This document shows, one piece after another, positions 5,615 to 11,874 of a stretch of 11,874 nt of DNA. The stretch's first letter is position 1, and the number at the start of each line of letters is the position of its first letter. The position numbers and the translations under genes are program-made. The notes beneath the pieces are model-generated. The model saw nothing but the letters and a program-made list of their open reading frames with translations, made no database searches and was not told the origin of the DNA. The stretch comes from an uncultured Oscillospiraceae bacterium. Its GTDB lineage: Bacteria; Bacillota; Clostridia; Oscillospirales; Oscillospiraceae. The DNA lies in NCBI GenBank assembly GCA_934511545.1, contig CAKSWM010000020.1, positions 1 through 11,874 of the forward strand, written 5' to 3'.

Positions 5615-6946
5615 ATGCTCATAATCGGAAACGGAAGAGTCATAACACGGGACCCGGCCAGACCCTATTTCGAGGACGGCGCGGTCGTATGCAGCGGCGA
5701 CACCATCACGGAGGTCGGAGACTTTTCGTCCATCAGGCAGAAATATCTCGGCGCGGAGTTTATCGACGCCCGCGGCGGAGTTATCATGCCGGGCTTTATA
5801 AACGCACATACGCATATATACAGCGCCCTGGCGCGCGGACTTTCCATCAACGGCTATGCGCCGACCAACTTTTTCGAGGTCCTTGACGGCATGTGGTGGA
5901 ATATCGACCGCCATCTGACGATAGAGGGCACCCGTGCCAGCGCCTATGCAACGATCATCGACTGTATCAAGCAGGGCGTTACAACGATCTTTGACCATCA
6001 CGCAAGCTATGCGGAGATACCGGGCTCTCTTTTTGCGATAGCGGACGTTGCAAAGGAACTGGGCGAGCGCGCCTGCCTCTGCTACGAGGTGTCCGACCGC
6101 GACGGCGAGGAAAAGTGCCTCCAGGGCATACGCGAAAACGTTGAGTTCGGCCGGTGGGCGCTTGAACAGAACAGCGACATGATAAAGCCGATGTTCGGCA
6201 TGCACGCGCTATTCACGCTTTCGGACAGGTCCTTCGACCGCTGCGTTGAGGAGAACAACGGGATGATGGGCTATCACATCCATGTTTCCGAGGGCATGAA
6301 CGATGTTTACGACAGCCTTCGGAACTATGGCCGCCGCCCGGTCCAGCGGCTTCAGGATCACGGCATCCTCGGCGAAAAGACGCTTCTGGGACACTGCATA
6401 CATATAAACACCGCTGAAATGGATATCATACGCGAGACGGATACGGCCGTCGTCAACAATCCGGAGTCCAACATGGGCAACGCCGTGGGCTGCTCTCCGG
6501 TGCTTCAGATGTACAAAAAGGGCATCACTGTCGGCCTCGGCACGGATGCCTATACCCATGATATGCTTGAAAGTCTCAAGGTAGCGCTGCTGATCCAGCG
6601 CCATAATGCCTGCCTGCCCGGCGTCGCATGGAGCGAGGTGACGGACGCGATGTTCAAAAACAACGCCGCGATCGCGGCGCGCCACTTTGAAAAGCCGCTC
6701 GGCATACTTTCAAAGGGGGCTGCGGCGGACGTCATCGTCATGGACTACAAGCCGTTCACACAGTTTTCGGACGCCAACATCGACGGACACATGATCTTCG
6801 GCATGACCGGACGGCAGTGCCAGACCACCGTTGTCAACGGGCGTGTGCTGATGCACGACCGCGAGCTTGTGAGCATTGACGAGGAGGCGGTAAACGCCCG
6901 CGTCCGTGCAGCCGCGGACAAGCTCTGGAAAGAACTCAACGGCTGA
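5615..6946 (+). CDS. ssnA: SsnA-type amidohydrolase of the anaerobic purine-degradation cluster
   Basis: A zinc-dependent amidohydrolase of 443 residues, close in length and pattern to E. coli SsnA. Metal and catalytic positions: PGFINAHTH (His65, His67), YHIHVSE (His221/His223, Glu226), LLGHCIH (His260) and GLGTD (Asp311). The motifs MWWNIDR and FDHHAS also match SsnA. The family hydrolyses C-N bonds in ring or amino-substituted heterocycles; in gut anaerobes the ssnA gene is part of the cluster linked to uric acid/purine catabolism, though its exact substrate is not something I can state. ATG5615 is chosen because AAGGAGG (5599-5605) is 9 bp before it; the TTG at 5609, which would add two residues, is only 3 bp from that site. 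It is the first gene of an operon, with a 26-bp gap to ygfK, and is related to but clearly distinct from the guanine deaminase upstream. Confidence 0.9.
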   Translation: MLIIGNGRVITRDPARPYFEDGAVVCSGDTITEVGDFSSIRQKYLGAEFIDARGGVIMPGFINAHTHIYSALARGLSINGYAPTNFFEVLDGMWWNIDRHLTIEGTRASAYATIIDCIKQGVTTIFDHHASYAEIPGSLFAIADVAKELGERACLCYEVSDRDGEEKCLQGIRENVEFGRWALEQNSDMIKPMFGMHALFTLSDRSFDRCVEENNGMMGYHIHVSEGMNDVYDSLRNYGRRPVQRLQDHGILGEKTLLGHCIHINTAEMDIIRETDTAVVNNPESNMGNAVGCSPVLQMYKKGITVGLGTDAYTHDMLESLKVALLIQRHNACLPGVAWSEVTDAMFKNNAAIAARHFEKPLGILSKGAAADVIVMDYKPFTQFSDANIDGHMIFGMTGRQCQTTVVNGRVLMHDRELVSIDEEAVNARVRAAADKLWKELNG

Positions 6947-6972
6947 GAACACAACAGGAGGTCAGAGAAAAT

Positions 6973-9945
6973 ATGAGCGATATTATGAGACCCGTTCCCT
7001 TCGGCGCGCTTATGAACCGGATACTTGAGGAATACAGGCGCGAGGGGACGATCTTCGGCGTTTCCAAAATACATAAGGCAGGCGGAAAGACGCTGGAACT
7101 GTTCGGAGAAAAGCTTGAAACGCCCTTCGGCCCGGCGGCGGGGCCAAACACTCAGCTGGCTCAGAACATAGTTGCCGCATATGCTGCCGGGGGCCGCTTC
7201 TTCGAGCTCAAGACCGTTCAGACTATGGACGGACGCGAGCTTGCCGCCTGCGTTTCAAAGCCCTGCATCGCGTCCGGAGACGAGGCGTATAACTGCGAGT
7301 GGTCTACCGAACTGACGGTGCCCGAGGCATTCAACGAATATGTCAAGGCGTGGTTTGCCCTCAAACTCATCTCGCGGGAGCTCGGACTCGGCAGCCCGGA
7401 AGGGTTTATGTTCAATATGTCCGTCGGCTACGACCTTGCGGGCATACAGTCCGAAAAGATCGACGCCTTTATCGAGGGACTGAAGGACGCCTCGCAGACC
7501 CCTGTCTGGCAGGAGTGCATGGACTGGGCAAAGCATAACCTTTCAGCCTTTTACAGAGTCGGCTGGGACTATATCGACGCGGTCTCTCCCCGCATCTGCT
7601 CCGGCATAACCCTCTCAACGCTGCACGGCTGTCCTCCGCAGGAGATAGAAAAGATAGCTTCTTATCTTATTGAGAAAAAAGGACTCAACACCTTCGTCAA
7701 GTGCAACCCGACGCTGCTCGGCTATGAGTTTGCGCGAAAGACGCTCGACGGGCTCGGGTTTGACTATATGTCGTTTGATGATTTCCATTTCAACGACGAC
7801 CTTCAGTATTCCGACGCGGTCCCGATGTTCCGCCGCCTGATGAAGTTGGCGGAGGAGCACGGAGTCGAATTCGGAGTCAAGCTGACCAACACCTTCCCCG
7901 TCAGGGTAACGCAGGGCGAGCTGCCCGCGGAGGAGATGTATATGTCCGGCCGCAGCCTCTACCCGCTCACCGTCGAGCTGTGCAGAAGGCTTACGGAGGA
8001 GTTCGGAGGAACTCTGCGCATCAGCTATTGCGGCGGCGCGGACGCGTTCAACATCCAGGGCCTTTTCGACGCCGGGATCTGGCCCATCACGATGGCTACG
8101 ACGCTGCTCAAGTCCGGCGGCTATAACAGACTGTGCCAGCTTGCGGATATGATCTCCGACATGCCGTATAAGGCGTTTGAGGGAGTCGATGCCGAAAAGG
8201 TCTCCGCGCTGGCCGCCGCGGCGCTTGAGGACGGGCATTACCGCAAGCCGATAAAGCCCGTTCCGTCCCGGAAGCTGGACAAGAGCCTGCCGGTGTTCGA
8301 CTGCTTCACGGCACCCTGCCACATCACCTGTCCGATAAATCAGGACATCCCCGCATATCTGCGCTTTGCGGGAGAGGGGAATTATCTTGAGGCGCTCAGG
8401 GTCATAACCGAGCGCAATCCTTTGCCCAACATAACCGGCACCATCTGTCCGCACACCTGCATGAACAAGTGCATGAGAAACCACTATGAGGCGCCGGTCG
8501 ACATCCGCGCCGTCAAGCTGGAAAGTGCGCGCGCGGCGCAGGAGGAGCTTCTGCGTGAGCTTCGCCCCGCCGCTCCTAACGGCCGTAAGGTCGGGATCAT
8601 CGGCGGCGGCCCCGCGGGTATTTCGGGCGCATTCCTGCTTGCGCGCGCGGGCTTCTCCGTGACCGTGTTTGAGCGTCTGCCGCAGCTCGGCGGCATCGTC
8701 CGCAATGTGATACCCTCGTTCCGCATAGCGGAGGAGACCGTTGAAAAGGACCTGGAGCTCTGCCGCGCAATGGGCGTTGAGTTTGTTACCGGGCGGGAGA
8801 TAAATTCTCCCGATGAGATAAAAGAATATGGTTTTGAGGCCGTTATTCTCGCAACCGGAGCGTGGAAGCCCGGAAAGCTGCCGCTGGAATACGGCGAGGC
8901 GAGAAACGTTATCAACTTCCTGAGCGCCTTCAAGGCGGAGGGAGAGTCTCTTGAGCTTGGAAAGAACGTCGTCATAGTCGGCGGCGGAAACACCGCGATG
9001 GACGCGGCGCGCTCGGCGCTCAGGTGCAGGGGCGTTGAGAAGGTCTCGCTTGTATACCGCCGCAATATGCGCAACATGCCCGCAGACGAGGAGGAACTGC
9101 GCGAGGCGATCGCCGAGGGCGTTCTGTTCCGTCCGCTGCTCGCGCCTGTCGGCGTAAGGGACGGCAGACTTGTCTGCGAGGTGATGGAGCTCGGTGCGCC
9201 GGACGCGAGCGGACGCCGCAGCCCGGTACCGACCGGAGAGACGGCGGAGATCGAAGCGGACACCGTCATAGCTGCTGTCGGCGAACGCACCGACACAGAG
9301 CTTTACGCCCGCTTCGGAATAGAGCTTGATTCGCGCGGCAGGGCGGTTTATAATGCCGACGGCAGCACGAACGTCCCGGGCCTTTACCTTGCCGGGGACG
9401 CAAAGACCGGGCCGAAGACCGTTGTTGAGGCCATTACAGGCGCGACCGCCGCGGCAAAAGCCATTGCGGGCATCGACCTTTCAAAATATGAGGCCGCTAA
9501 CAGAGCCCCGGATGATGCCGCCGCAAGATTCAAGCGCGGCTATCTGTCCACGGACCTTGAAAATGTGAGCAGCAGCTATCGCTGTCTCGAGTGTCCGACC
9601 GTGTGCGAGACCTGCTGCGACGTCTGCCCGAACAGGGCGAACGTATCCGTCAAGGTCAACGGCGCGCGCCAGATACTGCATCTTGACGGGATGTGCAACG
9701 AATGCGGAAACTGCGATGTGTTCTGCCCCTATACCGGCGGGCCGTATAAGACGAAGTTTACGCTCTTCAGCACGCGGGAGGATTTTGCAAGCAGCGAAAA
9801 TCCCGGCTTCCTGCCTCTTGAAAACGGGAATTACCTTGTCCGGATGGGAGATAAAGAGGTTGAGTATACGCTTGAAAAGATACCCGGAGAGGCTGGAGAG
9901 ATGATACGCGCCGTAGTAAAGGATCACAGCTGGCTGATATACTGA
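6973..9945 (+). CDS. ygfK: YgfK-like multidomain flavin/Fe-S oxidoreductase ('putative selenate reductase subunit')
   Basis: A 990-residue cytoplasmic oxidoreductase (E. coli YgfK is about 1030). Its start [10 protein letters not shown] matches that of YgfK, and AGGAGGT lies 10 bp before the ATG. Domain order: a dihydroorotate dehydrogenase-like region (about 1-400, with [16 protein letters not shown] at 50-65 and [13 protein letters not shown] at 217-229); a GltD-like Fe-S head (Cys444, 449, 453, then Cys492, 496, 500); an FAD-binding fold (IIGGGPAG, 542-549); an NAD(P)H-binding fold ([13 protein letters not shown], 667-679); the [18 protein letters not shown] flavin motif (803-820); and a cysteine-rich C-terminal part (Cys871, 874, 878, 881, 882, 885 and Cys908, 911, 914, 918) fit for 4Fe-4S clusters. 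These are the parts of dihydropyrimidine dehydrogenase. The old name 'selenate reductase' rests on weak evidence; a role in reducing a purine-derived ring is my inference. Confidence 0.92.
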   Translation: MSDIMRPVPFGALMNRILEEYRREGTIFGVSKIHKAGGKTLELFGEKLETPFGPAAGPNTQLAQNIVAAYAAGGRFFELKTVQTMDGRELAACVSKPCIASGDEAYNCEWSTELTVPEAFNEYVKAWFALKLISRELGLGSPEGFMFNMSVGYDLAGIQSEKIDAFIEGLKDASQTPVWQECMDWAKHNLSAFYRVGWDYIDAVSPRICSGITLSTLHGCPPQEIEKIASYLIEKKGLNTFVKCNPTLLGYEFARKTLDGLGFDYMSFDDFHFNDDLQYSDAVPMFRRLMKLAEEHGVEFGVKLTNTFPVRVTQGELPAEEMYMSGRSLYPLTVELCRRLTEEFGGTLRISYCGGADAFNIQGLFDAGIWPITMATTLLKSGGYNRLCQLADMISDMPYKAFEGVDAEKVSALAAAALEDGHYRKPIKPVPSRKLDKSLPVFDCFTAPCHITCPINQDIPAYLRFAGEGNYLEALRVITERNPLPNITGTICPHTCMNKCMRNHYEAPVDIRAVKLESARAAQEELLRELRPAAPNGRKVGIIGGGPAGISGAFLLARAGFSVTVFERLPQLGGIVRNVIPSFRIAEETVEKDLELCRAMGVEFVTGREINSPDEIKEYGFEAVILATGAWKPGKLPLEYGEARNVINFLSAFKAEGESLELGKNVVIVGGGNTAMDAARSALRCRGVEKVSLVYRRNMRNMPADEEELREAIAEGVLFRPLLAPVGVRDGRLVCEVMELGAPDASGRRSPVPTGETAEIEADTVIAAVGERTDTELYARFGIELDSRGRAVYNADGSTNVPGLYLAGDAKTGPKTVVEAITGATAAAKAIAGIDLSKYEAANRAPDDAAARFKRGYLSTDLENVSSSYRCLECPTVCETCCDVCPNRANVSVKVNGARQILHLDGMCNECGNCDVFCPYTGGPYKTKFTLFSTREDFASSENPGFLPLENGNYLVRMGDKEVEYTLEKIPGEAGEMIRAVVKDHSWLIY

Positions 9946-9967
9946 TAAAACCGGAGGGATATATAAT

Positions 9968-11380
9968 ATGGATTTTGAAGCGATAAAAAAAGCCGCAGAG
10001 GGATATAAGGCCGACATGAGCCGTTTTCTGCGCGAGATGATAAGCCACCCCAGCGAGAGCTGCGAGGAGGGAGAGGTCGTCGCCTGCATAAAGGCAGAGA
10101 TGGAAAAGCTCTCCTTTGACAGGGTGGAGGTCGATGGACTGGGCAACATTATCGGCTGGATGGGTTCCGGCCCGAAGATAATAGCGATCGACTCCCACAT
10201 CGACAACGTAGGCATCGGCAATATTGAGAACTGGACTGACGACCCCTTCAAGGGCTGGGAGGATGACGAGATCATCTACGGCCGCGGCGGCTCCGATCAG
10301 GAGGGCGGCATGGCCTCGGCCGTTTACGGCGCGAAGATCATGAAGGATCTGGGACTCATCCCGGAAGAGTACAGCATCATGATCGTTGGCTCCGTCCAGG
10401 AGGAGGACTGCGACGGCATGTGCTGGCAGTACATCGTCAACAGATATTTTGACGGGCCGGAGGATGCCCGCAGCAAAATCGAGTTCGTGATTTCCACCGA
10501 ACCGACCGACGGCGGCATCTACCGCGGCCACCGCGGCCGCATGGAGATACGTGTCGACGTCAAGGGCGTTTCCTGCCACGGCAGCGCGCCGGAGCGCGGC
10601 GACAACGCGATATACAAGATGGCGGACATTTTGCAGGATGTGCGTGCGCTCAATGAGAATCCGGCGGACGACAGCGTGGAGATCAGGGGCCTTGTCAAGA
10701 TGCTCGACCCGAAGTATAACCCCGAGCACTGGGAGGATGCGCGCTTCCTAGGCCGCGGGACCTGCACCACCAGTCAGATCTTTTATACCAGCCCGAGCCG
10801 CTGCGCCGTTGCGGATTCCTGCTCCATTTCGGTCGATCGCCGCATGACCGCCGGAGAGACTTATAAATCCTGCCTTCGTGAGATCGAAGAGCTGCCTGCC
10901 GTCAAAAAATACGGCGGGGACGTCAAAGTAAGCATGTATATGTATGACCGTCCGAGCTGGACGGGCGAGGTCTATGAGACGGAGTGCTATTTCCCGACGT
11001 GGATAAACAAGGAGACGGCGGCGCATGTACTGGCGCTCGTTGATGCGCACCACGCGCTCTACGGCGACAAACGCATCGGCTATGCGGACGCGGACAGCTA
11101 CCGCGACGCGATGCATCTGCGCGAAGGCCGCCCTCTGACCGACAAGTGGACCTTCTCCACAAACGGCGTTTCCATCCAGGGCCGCTACGGGATCCCCTGC
11201 GTCGGCTTCGGCCCGGGCGCGGAGAGCTGGGCACATGCGCCGAACGAGATCACCTGGAAGCAGGATCTCGTCACCTGCGCCGCGGTGTATGCCGCCGTTC
11301 CCGGCCTTTACAGAACGGAGGACAGGACCTCGGATGTGACGCAGTTCCGCGCAGACCTGACCGATAACGATATCAAATAG
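9968..11380 (+). CDS. ygeY: YgeY-family M20 metallohydrolase of the purine cluster
   Basis: A cytoplasmic di-metal hydrolase of the M20 peptidase/deacylase family, 470 residues. Metal and catalytic residues visible: [10 protein letters not shown] (His77, Asp79), [10 protein letters not shown] (Asp110), QEED (Glu145, Glu146), STEPTD (Glu178), a dimerisation-domain histidine in [13 protein letters not shown] (His204) and WAHAPNE (His423). [19 protein letters not shown] and [11 protein letters not shown] agree with E. coli YgeY. It is longer than the E. coli protein (about 403) by what look like two insertions (about 228-252 and 368-390) and a tail of about 20 residues. M20 enzymes cleave amide bonds in peptides, ureido or acyl-amino acids; in this operon the target is probably a ring-opened purine product, which is inference. 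GGAGGG (9953-9958) precedes the ATG by 9 bp; gaps are 22 bp to ygfK and 17 bp to ygeW. Confidence 0.92.
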   Translation: MDFEAIKKAAEGYKADMSRFLREMISHPSESCEEGEVVACIKAEMEKLSFDRVEVDGLGNIIGWMGSGPKIIAIDSHIDNVGIGNIENWTDDPFKGWEDDEIIYGRGGSDQEGGMASAVYGAKIMKDLGLIPEEYSIMIVGSVQEEDCDGMCWQYIVNRYFDGPEDARSKIEFVISTEPTDGGIYRGHRGRMEIRVDVKGVSCHGSAPERGDNAIYKMADILQDVRALNENPADDSVEIRGLVKMLDPKYNPEHWEDARFLGRGTCTTSQIFYTSPSRCAVADSCSISVDRRMTAGETYKSCLREIEELPAVKKYGGDVKVSMYMYDRPSWTGEVYETECYFPTWINKETAAHVLALVDAHHALYGDKRIGYADADSYRDAMHLREGRPLTDKWTFSTNGVSIQGRYGIPCVGFGPGAESWAHAPNEITWKQDLVTCAAVYAAVPGLYRTEDRTSDVTQFRADLTDNDIK

Positions 11381-11397
11381 ATAAAGGAGAGATCCAG

Positions 11398-11874
11398 ATG
11401 GATGCAAAACTCAAAAAACTCGTAAACCGGCTCCGCAAGCTTGACTGCAAGAATATGTACGGAGAGAATTTTTTCCTGACGTGGGATAAGACGGACGACG
11501 AGATAGACGCCGTTTTCGCGGTCGCGGACGCCCTGCGTAATCTGCGCGAGCGCAACATCTCCACCAAGATTTTCGATTCCGGCCTCGGCATTTCAAACTT
11601 CCGCGATAATTCCACCAGGACCCGTTTCTCCTTCGCCTCCGCCTGCAATCTGCTTGGCCTGGAGGTACAGGATCTTGACGAGGGCAAGAGCCAGATCGCC
11701 CACGGCGAGACCGTCCGCGAGACCGCGAACATGATCTCCTTTATGGCGGACGTGATCGGTATCCGCGACGATATGTATATTGGAAAGGGCCATACCTACC
11801 AGAAGGCCGTCTCCGACGCGGTCAAAGAGGGATATGAGGACGGCGTTCTTGAACAGCGCCCGACTCTCGTGAAC
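11398..11874 (+). CDS. ygeW: YgeW-like transcarbamylase, N-terminal part, cut by the right edge
   Basis: 159 codons are open from ATG11398 to the end of the window, about 40 percent of a YgeW-length protein (about 396 in E. coli). AAAGGAGA (11383-11390) lies 7 bp before the ATG. The segments NISTKIFDSGLGIS (53-66), RDNSTRTRFSFASA (69-82), DEGKSQIAHGETVRETANM (94-112) and GIRDDMY (121-127) match E. coli YgeW almost word for word. STRTR (72-76) is the carbamoyl-phosphate-binding signature of aspartate/ornithine transcarbamylases, but YgeW forms its own branch and its amino substrate is not established to my knowledge. A likely role is phosphorolysis or transfer of a carbamoyl group from an opened purine ring, coupled to carbamate kinase for ATP; that is inference, and no carbamate kinase gene is in view. 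Last visible gene of the ssnA operon. Confidence 0.93.
   Translation, partial: MDAKLKKLVNRLRKLDCKNMYGENFFLTWDKTDDEIDAVFAVADALRNLRERNISTKIFDSGLGISNFRDNSTRTRFSFASACNLLGLEVQDLDEGKSQIAHGETVRETANMISFMADVIGIRDDMYIGKGHTYQKAVSDAVKEGYEDGVLEQRPTLVN

Noticed and set aside
7615..8484. A 289-codon minus-strand open frame inside ygfK.
   Set aside because: It lies fully within the DHOD-like and Fe-S coding region of ygfK and shows no ribosome site or motif.
1..11874. CRISPR arrays, tRNA or rRNA genes, phage genes, toxin-antitoxin pairs.
   Set aside because: No regularly spaced repeats, cloverleaf or rRNA-like segments or such protein motifs were seen on either strand.

Overview
The window reads as a stretch of a moderately GC-rich Gram-positive anaerobe, most likely a gut-type Clostridia/Oscillospiraceae relative. 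The reasons are strong AGGAGG-type ribosome binding sites before nearly every gene, short operon spacings, intrinsic terminators, and a set of genes (ssnA, ygfK, ygeY, ygeW, guaD) known from strict or facultative anaerobes that break down purines. The taxonomic call is an inference; there is no rRNA or other marker gene here.

Layout. (1) Positions 1-444, minus: the N-terminal part of an IS transposase that looks internally deleted and runs off the left edge. (2) 581-1225, plus: a HAD-family phosphatase, ending in a long hairpin (1240-1278) that can terminate transcription from both sides. (3) 1287-3967, minus: two overlapping genes for fold-type II PLP enzymes, one resembling threonine synthase with an N-terminal zinc ribbon, the other a 486-residue cysteine-synthase-superfamily protein of unknown specificity. 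(4) 3968-4123: a divergent promoter region with an 18-bp perfect palindrome lying on the predicted start of the rightward transcript. (5) 4124-5386, plus: guanine deaminase. (6) 5387-5614: a 228-bp gap with a predicted promoter, a structured leader and an intrinsic terminator just before the next ribosome binding site. (7) 5615-11874, plus: a tightly spaced operon ssnA - ygfK - ygeY - ygeW, with ygeW cut by the right edge.

How the genes may work together. Guanine deaminase feeds guanine into xanthine. The ssnA/ygfK/ygeY/ygeW set belongs to the cluster that published genetic work links to anaerobic purine and uric acid breakdown. YgfK has the parts of a dihydropyrimidine dehydrogenase in a different order (DHOD-like domain, GltD-like flavin domain, Fe-S cysteines), so a reductive attack on a purine-derived ring is a reasonable inference. 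SsnA (Zn amidohydrolase), YgeY (M20 metallohydrolase) and YgeW (transcarbamylase fold) would then release nitrogen and carbon from the opened ring. In E. coli the cluster also contains a diaminopropionate ammonia-lyase (YgeX). The divergent PLP pair is the most novel-looking part: it may act on the amino-acid-like end products of the pathway. No xanthine dehydrogenase, ygeX, hyuA, carbamate kinase or dedicated regulator lies inside the window; some probably lie beyond the right edge.
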